DNA from: an uncultured Opitutia bacterium
GTDB lineage: Bacteria; Verrucomicrobiota; Verrucomicrobiia; Opitutales; Coraliomargaritaceae
Assembly: GCA_937136395.1 (NCBI GenBank)
Contig: CAKZOI010000039.1
Coordinates: forward strand, 1-64,000
Direction of reading: 5' to 3'
Length of the DNA stretch: 64,000 bases
In this document: positions 10,086-20,561 of the stretch, piece by piece
How positions within the stretch are numbered: the stretch's first letter is position 1
Layout of the letters: every line of letters starts with the position of its first letter
Notes under the pieces: model-generated
Seen by the model: only the letters and a program-made list of their open reading frames with translations
Database searches by the model: none
Told to the model about the DNA's origin: nothing
Translations under genes and position numbers: made by a program

Positions 10086-10117
10086 GAGGGGCCAGACTTA
10101 ACAAGGTCTAGCCCCTC
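10086..10117 (+). terminator. Possible hairpin terminator after glyA
   Basis: GAGGGGC (10086-10092) pairs with GCCCCTC (10111-10117), and an inner AGAC/GTCT extends the stem. The T-run after it is poor (ACTATCTCT), so termination strength is uncertain. Confidence 0.5.
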
Positions 10118-10242
10118 ACTATCTCTGCAGATGTGTAAAAATGATTGGACTTCATGGAACAAATAGCCTACCTTTATACTTAACGCATAGCATCCCAATG
10201 CATACTTCGCGTAATTCACTCCAAACTTATTTATAACTTATT

Positions 10243-10959
<717 letters not shown>

Positions 10960-10980
10960 GTCTTAGTTCTCTATTTCCAA

Positions 10981-11011
10981 AAACCCGATCTCATTTGAGG
11001 TCGGGTTTTTT
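10981..11011 (+). terminator. Rho-independent terminator after the prepilin gene
   Basis: AACCCGATCTC (10982-10992) pairs with GAGGTCGGGTT (10997-11007) with one G-T wobble, followed by a run of T. Confidence 0.9.
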
Positions 11012-11074
11012 CTTTGGTCTAATAGGGCACTTTGACATTGTTCAAGCACACAACTACACCTTAGCTAATGAACA

Positions 11075-12745
11075 ATGCCTGATCCGATTTATATTCTCGG
11101 CCACAAAAATCCGGATGCAGATGCCATCTGCTCTGCCCTGGCTTACGAGGCATACAAACATGCCATCGGCGAAACGCATTACAAGGCAGCTCGTTGCGGC
11201 AATTCAAACGCACGTATCGATGCAATCTTAGAACAATGCGACGCACACTTACCGATGTTCATAGGCGATGTCACACCGCGAGTTGAGGATATCATGCACA
11301 GCCGCGTTCTGACCGTAACCAAAGATAGCACATGCGCGGAAGCACTTGAGCTAATCGACAAGTATGACGTCCGAGCACTCCCAGTCGTCAGCGAAGACAA
11401 TAAAGTGCAAGGAATGATCTCCATTTTCCAACTCGGGGAATTCTTCATCCCAAAGCCAAGCGAACCTAGGTCGATGCGGCGTGTAAAAACCAGCATCGAC
11501 TCCATTATTCGTTCATTAAATGCCAAAGTCCTCGTCTCAAATAATAACGACGAGCTACAAGAACTCTACGTGCGTATCGGCGCCATGGACATACGCTCAT
11601 TCGACAGTCACAAGCGAGAGGGGGATATCCCCAACGATAAAAGTATCATTATCGTTGGCGATCGCTGGGACATACAAGAACGCTGCCTGCAACTAGGCAT
11701 TAGGCTACTCGTCATCACTGGAGGACTTGATGTCGATGAAGAAGTCGTCGCACGTGCCAGAGAGAAAGGCGTCTCCTTAATTGTCAGCCCTTACGATTCT
11801 GCCACCACATCTTGGATCATCCGCACAGCGACACATATTGAGGGCCTTATTGAGCCTAAAGTCACCTGCTTTACAAAGGAAGACCGCATTTCTTCCGTAA
11901 AACGGCGTATCGCTCACTTGAACGACTCTCTTTACGCAGTCGTCGACGAAGACAAGCAACTCGCAGGTGTGTTCTCAAAAAGTGACATCCTACGCCCAAG
12001 TCATACACGCATTGCCCTCGTCGACCACAATGAGCTAGGACAGGCAGTCAATGGCGCAAATGAAGTTCAAATCACCGAAATTATCGACCACCACCGCTTA
12101 GGCAATATTCCAACCGAACAGCCAATCCTGTTTATTAATCGCCCCGTTGGATCGACCTGTTCGATTGTAGCTGATCTTTTTCGCGAACAGTCATTAATAC
12201 CGAGCAAAACCATAGCAGGAGTAATGATGTCAGGGATCATTTCAGATACGCTTCTACTCAACAGCCCTACAACGACAGCACTTGAAAGCGAATTACTCGA
12301 TTGGCTCGCCCCTATCGCAGAAATCCAACCGAAGGAGCTGGCAGGTTTAATATTTAGCGCGGGTTCAGTTATTATAAACAACTCCCCAGATAAGGTAATT
12401 AGCTCCGACTGCAAAATATACGATGAGGGCGAAGTGCGCTACTCCGTTTCCCAAATCGAAGAACTGGGCTATGATAATTTCTGGAAAAAAGAAGATGAGC
12501 TAGACAAAGCACTGGAGGCTTACCGCACTGAAGAGAACCTCCTATTCAGTCTACTACTTGTAACCGATATCAACAGTCAAGATTCGCTCTTAGTCGTTGC
12601 TGGCAATGAAGAGCTCAAGAGCCACATTAACTACCCACAGCGCGGACAGAGCAACATCTATGAGCTCGCCAGCATTGTCAGCCGTAAGAAACAGTTAATC
12701 CCATATGTCTCCACATTGCTAAAGACCATGGGGGTGCTCAACTGA
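11075..12745 (+). CDS. ppaC: Family II (Mn-dependent) inorganic pyrophosphatase with CBS-DRTGG regulatory insert
   Basis: 556 residues. The DHH-type core is split by a regulatory insert. The N-terminal part has GHKNPDADAICSA (His10, Asp14, Asp16); a first CBS domain spans roughly 65-125, a DRTGG domain about 135-250 and a second CBS about 258-308. The DHH core resumes with LVDHNE (317) and IIDHHRLGN (338), and a DHHA2 domain closes the protein. This is the CBS-PPase layout in which adenine nucleotides control the enzyme. It hydrolyses pyrophosphate to phosphate in the cytoplasm. Start ATG 11075 matches the family N-terminus. Confidence 0.9.
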   Translation: MPDPIYILGHKNPDADAICSALAYEAYKHAIGETHYKAARCGNSNARIDAILEQCDAHLPMFIGDVTPRVEDIMHSRVLTVTKDSTCAEALELIDKYDVRALPVVSEDNKVQGMISIFQLGEFFIPKPSEPRSMRRVKTSIDSIIRSLNAKVLVSNNNDELQELYVRIGAMDIRSFDSHKREGDIPNDKSIIIVGDRWDIQERCLQLGIRLLVITGGLDVDEEVVARAREKGVSLIVSPYDSATTSWIIRTATHIEGLIEPKVTCFTKEDRISSVKRRIAHLNDSLYAVVDEDKQLAGVFSKSDILRPSHTRIALVDHNELGQAVNGANEVQITEIIDHHRLGNIPTEQPILFINRPVGSTCSIVADLFREQSLIPSKTIAGVMMSGIISDTLLLNSPTTTALESELLDWLAPIAEIQPKELAGLIFSAGSVIINNSPDKVISSDCKIYDEGEVRYSVSQIEELGYDNFWKKEDELDKALEAYRTEENLLFSLLLVTDINSQDSLLVVAGNEELKSHINYPQRGQSNIYELASIVSRKKQLIPYVSTLLKTMGVLN

Positions 12746-12876
12746 GCTTATTAATTATACAGTGCTGTAAATCGCAGTGATTTGAGCCCTGCGATACCAT
12801 CCAAGCAATTATAACGTGCAAAGAGGCGCTTGCTTTATCCTTTCCGCTAGAGCTCATTTCCGCATATCTTATACAT

Positions 12877-13698
12877 ATGGAAGAAGAATTGCAGCAGCTA
12901 GAAGAGCTGAAGAACAAACTCATTCTCTATTTTGTTGAAAATGGAATGCGTTTGTTAATCGCCGTGTTCATTCTGATCATTGGTTTTTGGCTCGCAAAAC
13001 GAATCGCAAACCTCGTCACCAAAGTCTGCGAGAAAAAGCAACTAGATCCCACACTCGCGCGATTCTTCGCGGGCTTCAGCAAGCTAGTCATCATTGCCTT
13101 CGCGCTCATCATGGCGCTCAGCAAGGCAAACATTGAAGTCACTCCTTTCATCGCCTTACTAGGTGCGAGTGCCTTTGGCCTCAGCCTGGCAGTGCAAGGC
13201 CCCATATCAAATTACGGTGCTGGCATCGTGCTCATCGTCACGCGTCCATTTGTCGTTGGAGATACACTAACCCTCAATGGACTGTGCGGCACGGTGGACA
13301 GCGTCAACCTAGGCAATACGCAACTGATCAATGAAGATGAAGAGCGCATCACGATCCCAAACCGTAAAGTGCTGGGAGAAATCTTCACAAATTCTTACGA
13401 ATATAAAGTTGTGGAAGCAGTCGTTGGCATCGACTATGGGGCCGACCCTCAACAAGCAATTGACTGCATCTCTGACGCGATCAAAACAGTCGATGCAATC
13501 GCGACCGACCGCAGCCCCGATGTCGGCATCGAAGACTTTGGAGATTCATCGATAAACATCGGCTACCGGGTATGGGTGCCCACCAAAACTTACCATCGCA
13601 CACGTTATCAAATTAATATGGTGGTTTACCGCGCCCTTGAAGATGCCAAAATCACGATCCCCTTCCCGCAGCGCGACGTGCATTTAATCGAAAAGTAA
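12877..13698 (+). CDS. Small-conductance mechanosensitive channel (MscS family)
   Basis: 273 residues, about the length of E. coli MscS (286). Three N-terminal membrane helices (about 22-42, 62-82, 88-112) end in the pore helix LLGASAFGLSLAVQGPISNYGAGI. The beta domain follows (PFVVGDTLTLNGLCGTV, ITIPNRKVLGEIFTNS), then the C-terminal alpha/beta cage. It opens under membrane tension to release solutes on osmotic downshift. Monocistronic; it converges on the LysE-like gene with a 19-bp gap. Confidence 0.92.
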   Translation: MEEELQQLEELKNKLILYFVENGMRLLIAVFILIIGFWLAKRIANLVTKVCEKKQLDPTLARFFAGFSKLVIIAFALIMALSKANIEVTPFIALLGASAFGLSLAVQGPISNYGAGIVLIVTRPFVVGDTLTLNGLCGTVDSVNLGNTQLINEDEERITIPNRKVLGEIFTNSYEYKVVEAVVGIDYGADPQQAIDCISDAIKTVDAIATDRSPDVGIEDFGDSSINIGYRVWVPTKTYHRTRYQINMVVYRALEDAKITIPFPQRDVHLIEK

Positions 13699-13717
13699 AC
13701 ACCAGCGATAAAACAAA

Positions 13718-14335
13718 TCAGACGCCCAATAGAACTGCAATCAGTGCAAGGAAGCCATTCAGGCACGCACAAAAAGGACGTATTTTATTGAGCGACTTAA
13801 TCGTAATCGACTGCGGGACACGTTTTGCAAAAAACATCGATAAAAGAGTAAACTGCCCCCACCACCATGCGGTCCCGATCAATGCACCAATGATAATTGA
13901 AGGCACAATCGCCCAACTCGGCTCGTGATTGATGTAAACGCCAGTGGCTAGCAAAATAGCCATCGCCGCGGGCAGCCGCATCGGCATCGCTAAAGCTTGA
14001 TTAAACGCCAAGCGAAAAAGGCCCCACGCGGAAGGCAGATCGTCTACATCATCCAAGGCGACAACACGCTTTGCGCGAAAAAATTTTAAGCCCATATACA
14101 TTAAAACAAAGCCAGCAAAAAGATGCATACCTGTGCGTATCAGAGTCAGGTGCGCGCACATCATCATTAAGCCAGGAATTGCTACCAGTAGCCAAAGAAA
14201 CTGGGACAGACCAAAAGCCAAACCAACAGCAAGCACCTGCCGCTTAGTGCCGACAACACCAACCTTCGCCAACCACACCGTCCCTGGAAACAATGTGAGC
14301 GATAAAATAAAACCAGCAGTAATCCCTTCGATCAT
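13718..14335 (-). CDS. LysE/RhtB-like membrane exporter
   Basis: 205 residues, about six membrane helices. The N-terminal pattern (GFILSLTLFPGTVWLAKVG, then a second helix after GTKRQVLAVGLAFG) matches LysE/RhtB translocators, whose first helix carries a conserved P-G pair. A TauE/SafE-type exporter is the main alternative, since such genes often follow ccoI. Its ATG overlaps the stop of the CcoI-like gene by 4 nt (ATGA), so the two are translationally coupled and likely act together. Substrate unknown. Confidence 0.65.
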   Translation of the reverse strand: MIEGITAGFILSLTLFPGTVWLAKVGVVGTKRQVLAVGLAFGLSQFLWLLVAIPGLMMMCAHLTLIRTGMHLFAGFVLMYMGLKFFRAKRVVALDDVDDLPSAWGLFRLAFNQALAMPMRLPAAMAILLATGVYINHEPSWAIVPSIIIGALIGTAWWWGQFTLLSMFFAKRVPQSITIKSLNKIRPFCACLNGFLALIAVLLGV

Positions 14336-15495
14336 ACAGATGGATGTTTACTACAAAAGCGCCTCAAGCAAAAGAAGAGAAAATTACAAGTTGCTCCAGC
14401 ACCTGCTAAATAAAGCAACGCTAGAGGGATACTCGCAAACATATAGCCCATAAGCACGCCGACTAGCGCGCAGATTAAAGTAGCCGAAACATATAGAACA
14501 GGTGGCGAATAACTAACACTCTGAGCAAGTGGATAGAGACTACTGGCTAGCAACACTGCAACCACGACATCCAAACCATACGTATAGAGCGAGCAGACTC
14601 CAACAATGAGAATGACGGCTGTAATAAACTGAAGTAATGAAAGCACTTTAGGCTCAACATTGTCAGCCGACAGTTTCATTCGGCCCCACTGCCAACGATG
14701 TATCCATCGAATAGTTAACAAAGCAGTAAGCATTAAAGATAGATGCCAGAATTCAGAATCACCTAAAACCGAACTGATAATAACAATGATTATGCCAACA
14801 GCGGTTAATGCATCATAATGAAGTCGGCTTCGGCGTAACGATTGGTATGCTGGCAGAATAAAAAACGTGGCTCCAACAAGCACACTCAGCCCAGCAAAAA
14901 ACCATTCAAGGAGGTTCAGAATAGCGACGTAATCAGAGGCATCACTGATATATGGAGCAACCGCCGCCAGCAAAAATCCATTCGTAGTAAACAACAAGCA
15001 CAGGCAAAGACGCCAAAGCAATGGCGAATATCTTGCACTCGACACACCTTCATACGCTGTCGCAAGGTAACCGAATCGGCCCAGGTCGACGACCAGCTCT
15101 CGCAAAGAAAATAGTTCTGGTATCCACGAAATAACTACAGTGTTTTGCTCCAAATTAACACGAGTCGACACCACTCCAGGCTGCCCTCTTGAGACTTTTT
15201 CAACTAGCCATGCGCAGCCTACACAAGTCATTCCTCGCAGAGATAAGACAAGGCGCGGTGCTTTACCACTCTCTTTCTCTGCTGCTGCCTGCGACGCATC
15301 CGCCCAAGACAACGACTCGAGTTGCTCTAGGTCAGCTGCGGGCGGCTTCCCCACACGATCTTGCAGAGCGTAATAATCACCCATGCCCTCGGCTTGTATC
15401 AGCGCATAAACTTGCGCACAACCAGAACAACAAAATCCTTCATGACCAGGAAACTCTATGTAGCGTGTGCCGCAATGTTGACAGTTTATCCCCAT
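14332..15495 (-). CDS. CcoI-like heavy-metal membrane protein lacking all ATPase domains
   Basis: 387 residues. The N-terminus has a Cys cluster (CxxC 5-8, CCxGC 22-26) like the metal-binding domain that heads FixI/CcoI copper ATPases. An HMA domain follows with GMTCVGC (Cys91, Cys94). About eight membrane helices fill residues 155-380. A real P1B-ATPase (~750-800 residues) would have an actuator TGE loop, the DKTGT phosphorylation loop and a CPC motif in helix 6; none is present. The helix that aligns with the CPC helix reads LLASSLYPLAQSV. The frame is intact and coupled to the LysE-like gene. It may bind or pass copper without ATP hydrolysis; this is inference. Confidence 0.7.
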   Translation of the reverse strand: MGINCQHCGTRYIEFPGHEGFCCSGCAQVYALIQAEGMGDYYALQDRVGKPPAADLEQLESLSWADASQAAAEKESGKAPRLVLSLRGMTCVGCAWLVEKVSRGQPGVVSTRVNLEQNTVVISWIPELFSLRELVVDLGRFGYLATAYEGVSSARYSPLLWRLCLCLLFTTNGFLLAAVAPYISDASDYVAILNLLEWFFAGLSVLVGATFFILPAYQSLRRSRLHYDALTAVGIIIVIISSVLGDSEFWHLSLMLTALLTIRWIHRWQWGRMKLSADNVEPKVLSLLQFITAVILIVGVCSLYTYGLDVVVAVLLASSLYPLAQSVSYSPPVLYVSATLICALVGVLMGYMFASIPLALLYLAGAGATCNFLFFCLRRFCSKHPSV

Positions 15496-15592
15496 GAGTG
15501 CGTATGCATAAATTTTATACCCATTATTCGATTATGTTATATTGATTTCGACCACATCTGATGGCATTATAATTAACAATTTTAATGTATCC

Positions 15593-16042
15593 ATGACCCA
15601 AGCACTTTACCAACTACTTTATATGAGTAGCGCACGGACAGAATTGACCGAAGATGCGCTTCTCGAGTTATTGGCGGAATCACAAAGCAGAAATGCACAA
15701 CGTGACATTAGCTGACTGTTACTACATTCCGATGGCAGCATTATTCAAGTCATCGAAGGGGAAAAGGCCGCCGTAGAGGCACTGTTTACAAAGATCCAAA
15801 ACGATCACCGACACTCGGGCGTGACTGTGCTCTCACGTCGACATATTAAACATCGAGATTTCCCAGAATACAAAATGGGCTTTCGACGAGCTAATACGGG
15901 AACCCTTGAGACGAATATTCCTGGTTTTTCGAACCATGTGGACCGAGGCTACATTCCAGAATCTGAGTTAAAAGGGATATCCACGCTCGTTGCTATTTTC
16001 ATCAAAACTTTTGCAAAATCCACAGGGATACGCACAGACTGA
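15593..16042 (+). pseudogene. BLUF-domain photoreceptor gene interrupted by one in-frame TGA
   Basis: Translating 15593-16042 in one frame gives a complete 149-codon BLUF (blue light using FAD) protein except for TGA at 15713-15715 (codon 41). The flavin-site residues are present: Tyr10 in LLYMSSA, Asn34 in SRNAQRD and Gln52 in IIQVIEG. In BLUF proteins the stretch reads 'GITGLLL'; here it reads DIS-stop-LLL, so the stop falls exactly on the conserved Gly, and one G-to-T change from GGA explains it. No other damage is visible. Explanations are a recent nonsense mutation, a sequencing error, or (unlikely) readthrough. chrA starts 7 bp later. Confidence 0.85.
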
Positions 16043-16049
16043 TGATATC

Positions 16050-17228
16050 ATGCCGAAATCACACGATTCGCTCATACGCATTTTTCTGATTTATCTACGC
16101 TTAGGATGTATCTCATTTGGCGGACCAATTGCGCACCTAGGCTATTTTAAAGATGAATTTGTAAATCGCCGTAAATGGCTAAGTGATGCACGCTATACTG
16201 AGCTACTAGGGCTGTGTCAATTTGTGCCAGGCCCCTCAAGCAGTCAGCTCGGCTTTGCTATCGGCTGGCACAAAGGGGGACTCCCCGGCGCCTGTCTTGC
16301 TTGGCTTGGCTTCACACTTCCTTCCGCCCTACTGATGATTGCTTTTGCTTACGGCCTGTTTGCCGTGGCTGACTCGGCGAATGCTTTCGTTGGCGGGCTC
16401 CTCACCGCCGCAGTTGCAGTCGTTGCCAACGCAGTGCTCGGGCTTGGCAAGAAGCTATGCCCAGACCTCCCACGTATCTTGATTGCACTAGCAAGCACGG
16501 CACTCATTCTAATGATCCCCAGCAGCTGGATGCAAATTTGTGTCGTCCTTTTAGGGGTCTGCATCGGCAATCTTCTCTTCCGAAAATCGGCAGCCACTCC
16601 TACTGAGCATGCGCCACAATTGAGTGTGGCACCGCTGTTAGTTTACGTATCGCTCATTGTATACTGCACTCTGCTTGGCATCTCGATTTATATCAACTCA
16701 AGCACTGCACACGCATCTATTTACGCAGCAAATTACCAAGCCGGCGCACTCGTTTTCGGCGGTGGGCACGTAGTCTTACCCCTACTGGAAAACGGGCTTG
16801 TGCCAAAATTCCTCACTGAAAGCAATTTCCTAGCTGGCTACAGTGCAGCACAGGCGTTACCTGGCCCGCTATTTACACTATCTGCATTCTTAGGCACGGC
16901 CAGCGGCACGACTCAGCCTTACTTCTTGGGAGGGCTCGGTGCTTTAATCGCAATCTTTCTCCCTGGGCTTCTCTTACTCCTCGGATTGTTACCGTATTGG
17001 AATAAACTACGTGATCGCCCTTGGGCAAAAGCGGGACTAACCGGTGCAAATGCTGCCGTCGTCGGCTTATTACTCGCAGCCTTAATCAATCCAGTTTTGC
17101 CGCATGGGATACATTCACTGGTGGACTTTACCATCGGCACAATTGCATTCATCGCGCTCTATCGCTTCAAAACAAGCGCATGGATCGTGGTGCTCAGTTG
17201 CGGTATCGCAAGCGCACTACTGAGTTAA
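16050..17228 (+). CDS. chrA: Chromate transporter family protein (ChrA, long form)
   Basis: 392 residues with two homologous halves, each about five or six membrane helices. The first half has LRLGCISFGGPIAHLGYF and QFVPGPSSSQLGFAIG; the second repeats the theme with AGALVFGGGHVVLPLLE and AAQALPGPLFTLSAFLG. This is the CHR family signature pair. It exports or exchanges chromate/sulfate in characterised members. ATG 16050 (MPKSHD) is preferred over an upstream start inside the BLUF gene. It directly follows the broken BLUF gene, possibly on the same transcript. Confidence 0.88.
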   Translation: MPKSHDSLIRIFLIYLRLGCISFGGPIAHLGYFKDEFVNRRKWLSDARYTELLGLCQFVPGPSSSQLGFAIGWHKGGLPGACLAWLGFTLPSALLMIAFAYGLFAVADSANAFVGGLLTAAVAVVANAVLGLGKKLCPDLPRILIALASTALILMIPSSWMQICVVLLGVCIGNLLFRKSAATPTEHAPQLSVAPLLVYVSLIVYCTLLGISIYINSSTAHASIYAANYQAGALVFGGGHVVLPLLENGLVPKFLTESNFLAGYSAAQALPGPLFTLSAFLGTASGTTQPYFLGGLGALIAIFLPGLLLLLGLLPYWNKLRDRPWAKAGLTGANAAVVGLLLAALINPVLPHGIHSLVDFTIGTIAFIALYRFKTSAWIVVLSCGIASALLS

Positions 17229-17233
17229 AAAAG

Positions 17234-18346
17234 TCAAAGGACCGAGCGCTGTATTGCAAAGGCCAAGGATGCAAAGTTCTTCTCCAGCCCAGCTTGATTG
17301 ACGACCTTCAAAACTGCCTCATATTCCGCATTGGCGGCTTCTGGACTTAAGTTATACTTCTCAGGTGCGCGACAAATATAGCTGACTAAGTCTGGTAGAT
17401 CTTCTATGCGCTCGATCAGCGCGGGAACTTGGAAAGTCCACAATGACAACTTGAAGTATAGCGATTCGTAGATCAATCCATCATCCAACAACGAGTCGAG
17501 ACTCGCATCAGACAACAAAATCAGATGCGTCTTCGCTGTTACGTCATCATATGACGCAGCAAGTGCTTTTTGTAGGGGCATTGGAAGGGCCTCAATATTA
17601 TGAATAATCAGGGTGCCGTTTCTGGTCGCTTGCACCATTTCACCCAGCTCACCCGACTCGCTGATCAAAGATTGCGATAGCTCTTCAGGGCTTTGCTTCG
17701 AACAATAACATTCCATGCAAATACTATCTCCATAAGTGCCCTGTTGATGCACAAAATGAGCAATCTGTAATTTGCCGCACGCAGTCGGGCCAGTAATCAA
17801 AACAGGGTCTGGAGATTGAATTAACTTAGTGATTTCTTGACGCAGTTGTTCGCATAAATCACTGCACCCGAGAAGCGGCAGGCAATCATCCATACGATTT
17901 GTCAGAGCGACATCACGTAAAACTTCTCTACGCCCCCGCTTCCGGCCCAAGCATATCGTCGCATTGTTGATTAAGGCACTTGGGGAAATCGGCTTCGTTA
18001 CAATCGGCGCGAGGTCGTTGCTCTGCACATACTCAATGACATCTGGAGATGGTGACCCGCTTACTATTATAATCTCAACACTCGGATCAATCTCACGCAA
18101 TTTTTTGGAAAGTTCTAAGCCACTCATCGGTTCCATCAAATAGTCAGTAATGACTAAACGGTGCCGCTTCTCTTTAAATAGTTCGATTGCCTCGTCGCCA
18201 TCCGCTGCCATTTCGGTCTCGGCATTTAGCTTCGAACACGCATATACAATCATCTGTCGATCGACAGAACTGTCATCAACAATCAAAACTGAAATTTGCT
18301 CGTCTGATCGTGTGGAAGAATCTAGTGTTGTCGTGAAATCAGCCAT
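17234..18346 (-). CDS. Receiver-domain regulator with degenerate NtrC-like AAA domain
   Basis: 370 residues. Residues 15-135 form a normal receiver domain (acidic pair in LIVDDSS, phospho-acceptor Asp68 in VITDYL, Lys118 in VTKP). Residues 160-370 look like the AAA+ domain of sigma-54 activators, with a Walker A-like GPTACGK. The Walker B position, normally LDEI, reads GTLIIHNIEALP, so the acidic pair is lost. No GAFTGA loop that touches sigma-54 is present, and no helix-turn-helix follows. It therefore probably neither hydrolyses ATP efficiently nor binds DNA; a phosphorylation-gated interaction protein is a reasonable guess. It is a single gene with no histidine kinase beside it. Confidence 0.75.
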   Translation of the reverse strand: MADFTTTLDSSTRSDEQISVLIVDDSSVDRQMIVYACSKLNAETEMAADGDEAIELFKEKRHRLVITDYLMEPMSGLELSKKLREIDPSVEIIIVSGSPSPDVIEYVQSNDLAPIVTKPISPSALINNATICLGRKRGRREVLRDVALTNRMDDCLPLLGCSDLCEQLRQEITKLIQSPDPVLITGPTACGKLQIAHFVHQQGTYGDSICMECYCSKQSPEELSQSLISESGELGEMVQATRNGTLIIHNIEALPMPLQKALAASYDDVTAKTHLILLSDASLDSLLDDGLIYESLYFKLSLWTFQVPALIERIEDLPDLVSYICRAPEKYNLSPEAANAEYEAVLKVVNQAGLEKNFASLAFAIQRSVL

Positions 18347-18400
18347 GCGGAATCGCGAACTAATGGTTTAAGTAAGGTAGTCCTATGATACTAAGGGCTG

Positions 18401-18529
18401 CTATGTAATAAACCAGCAAAATATCCCGATTAGAGCATAAAGGAAAGCACCCAGAAATACAAAGATCGCTGGGGGCTTGAAGACTAAGTTTCTTAAACTA
18501 CTATGCGGGGGCTCCAGCGGGCTCCTCAT
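18401..18529 (-). CDS. Possible 42-residue single-pass membrane protein overlapping the ftsH end
   Basis: The frame starts at ATG 18529 inside the last codons of ftsH and continues past its stop to TAG 18401. The part beyond ftsH encodes FKPPAIFVFLGAFLYALIGI and a short tail, a good single membrane helix. Translational coupling to ftsH would be natural, but there is no clear ribosome site and the first 10 residues are forced by overlap. It may be chance. Confidence 0.25.
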   Translation of the reverse strand: MRSPLEPPHSSLRNLVFKPPAIFVFLGAFLYALIGIFCWFIT

Positions 18530-20561
18530 TGCCAGCAAAACCATCTTTTGGACCCTCCTCCTCGACTGCTTTCTTATCAGCATCAGAACTGTCCTCATCG
18601 GCATCGGCAACCGGTTCTTCAATGATACGCTTAACGATCGGTGAACGCATCTCGCCATGTTCTATAATTTCCAAGACATGCTTCCCGTCGATCGTCTCAT
18701 GCTCAAGCAAGGCGTCTGCGATCTTGTCCAACGCTGGGCGGTGCGTATTTAAAATATCCAAAGCACGATCATATTGCTCCTTAATCAAATCGTGAACGAT
18801 ACTGTCGATTTTTTGAGCCGTTTCTTCGCTGTAATTTTTAGCAGAAACCCCACCATGGCCCAGATAGCCTCCACTCTGGCTTTCGCCGAGGGCAACCATG
18901 CCTAGTTCCGACATGCCCCAATCGCATACCATATGGCGTGCCGTGCTGGTCGCCATACGTATATCACCTGACGCACCACTGGTCACATCGCCCAATACGA
19001 TTTCTTCAGCAGCGCGCCCCCCCATGGTGCAGCAAATATCATTGATACAACGGCGCTTTGAATGGTTGAGCATATCCTTCTTCGGCATAAACATCGTCGA
19101 ACCGAGACTCTGTCCACGCGGAATAATCGTTACCTTGTGAACAGGCATATGCCCATCATCGACTACACCCTGAATCAACGCATGCCCCGCCTCATGATAG
19201 GCAGTGATCTTACGATCCTCATCATCCATCAATTTTCGACGTTCTCGACCGAAAGAAATCTTGTCGCGCGCTTCATCGAGATCGTTCATTTCGACGACCT
19301 TTTTGTTGTAACGTGCTGCAATCAACGCACCTTCATTCAACAAGTTTGCAAGATCGGCACCTGAAAAGCCAGGTGTGTTGCGTGCGACATACTCCAGATT
19401 CACCTCTTCGGAGAGCGCAATCTTCTTGGCGTGCACGAGCAAAATCTCATGGCGACCATTCAAATCTGGCAAGTCGATCGTCACTTGACGATCAAAACGG
19501 CCAGGACGTAAGAGTGCTGCGTCCAAGACGTCAGGACGGTTCGTCGCTGCGATGATGATCACTCCTTCGTGTCCGTCAAATCCATCCATCTCGACGAGCA
19601 GTGAGTTTAAGGTCTGCTCGCGCTCATCATTACCGCCTCCGACTCCTGAGCCGCGCTGCCGCCCGACGGCATCAATTTCATCAATAAATACAATACATGG
19701 CGCGTTCTTACGACCTTGCTCGAACATATCACGCACGCGTGCCGCACCGACGCCAACAAACATCTCTACGAAGTCAGAACCACTGATGGAAAAGAAAGGC
19801 ACGTCCGCTTCGCCTGCGACAGCCTTAGCGAGTAGCGTCTTACCGGTGCCCGGAGGGCCGACCATCAATACACCTTTAGGAATGCGACCACCAATACGCT
19901 GAAACTTCTTTGGATCTTTTAGGAAATCAACCACTTCGCTGACCTCTTCCTTCGCCTCATCACAGCCCGCGACGTCTTTGAAAGTAAGCGCATCTTTTTC
20001 ACGAGTCAGCATCTTTGCCTTACTTTTGCCAAAGCTCATAGCGCCACGTCCGGCACTCTTCAACTGGCGGACAAAAAGGAAGTAAAGCAGCCCGATAATC
20101 AGTAAAAATGGAAGGAAACTAATCAAAACGTCCTGCAGTGCCGTGCTCGCACGCTTCTCCTTCAAGACCTCTCTTATGAGTAAAAAGTCTTCTTCGGTAA
20201 GGCGACCGCGAGCGGTAAAGCCAACCTTTTCAGGAGCCTCTTCCGGCACCAATGCATCGTGATCCCCCTCAAGGTCTGGGTTTGTCATCTTGCCATTAAT
20301 AACATAGCCGTCCCGCCCAAAAGAAGGATCGGGCTCCATGAAACCATCGCCCTCAGCGATCTTCTCTGCCTTCACTGCTTGAACGAGCTCACTGATGGTC
20401 AATTGGCGGATGTTCCCACCCTGACCTGGGTTCGCAAACCAAATGGTCAAAATAGCCGCACCAATCAGCAGGTAAATAAACAGGATTTTAGGCTGAAAAC
20501 GCTGCGGCGGTCCGTTACGACCGGAATCGTTTTTCTGAGGAGTGTTGTTCTCTGGAGACAT
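18501..20561 (-). CDS. ftsH: ATP-dependent zinc metalloprotease FtsH
   Basis: A 686-residue membrane-anchored AAA+ protease that degrades misassembled membrane and short-lived regulatory proteins. There are two membrane helices (about 26-44 and 145-165) around a periplasmic domain of ~100 residues. Walker A is GPPGTGKT (235-242), Walker [11 protein letters not shown], second-region-of-homology arginines in [19 protein letters not shown], and zinc motif HEAGH (456-460). The tail is acidic and Ala/Glu-rich. Its ATG overlaps the tilS stop by one base (TAATG), the common tilS-ftsH arrangement, so translation is coupled. Confidence 0.97.
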   Translation of the reverse strand: MSPENNTPQKNDSGRNGPPQRFQPKILFIYLLIGAAILTIWFANPGQGGNIRQLTISELVQAVKAEKIAEGDGFMEPDPSFGRDGYVINGKMTNPDLEGDHDALVPEEAPEKVGFTARGRLTEEDFLLIREVLKEKRASTALQDVLISFLPFLLIIGLLYFLFVRQLKSAGRGAMSFGKSKAKMLTREKDALTFKDVAGCDEAKEEVSEVVDFLKDPKKFQRIGGRIPKGVLMVGPPGTGKTLLAKAVAGEADVPFFSISGSDFVEMFVGVGAARVRDMFEQGRKNAPCIVFIDEIDAVGRQRGSGVGGGNDEREQTLNSLLVEMDGFDGHEGVIIIAATNRPDVLDAALLRPGRFDRQVTIDLPDLNGRHEILLVHAKKIALSEEVNLEYVARNTPGFSGADLANLLNEGALIAARYNKKVVEMNDLDEARDKISFGRERRKLMDDEDRKITAYHEAGHALIQGVVDDGHMPVHKVTIIPRGQSLGSTMFMPKKDMLNHSKRRCINDICCTMGGRAAEEIVLGDVTSGASGDIRMATSTARHMVCDWGMSELGMVALGESQSGGYLGHGGVSAKNYSEETAQKIDSIVHDLIKEQYDRALDILNTHRPALDKIADALLEHETIDGKHVLEIIEHGEMRSPIVKRIIEEPVADADEDSSDADKKAVEEEGPKDGFAGNEEPAGAPA

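Noticed and set aside
12771-12795. ATCGCAG / CTGCGAT hairpin after the pyrophosphatase gene
   Set aside because: A 7-bp stem with a long loop and no T-tract; not called as a terminator.
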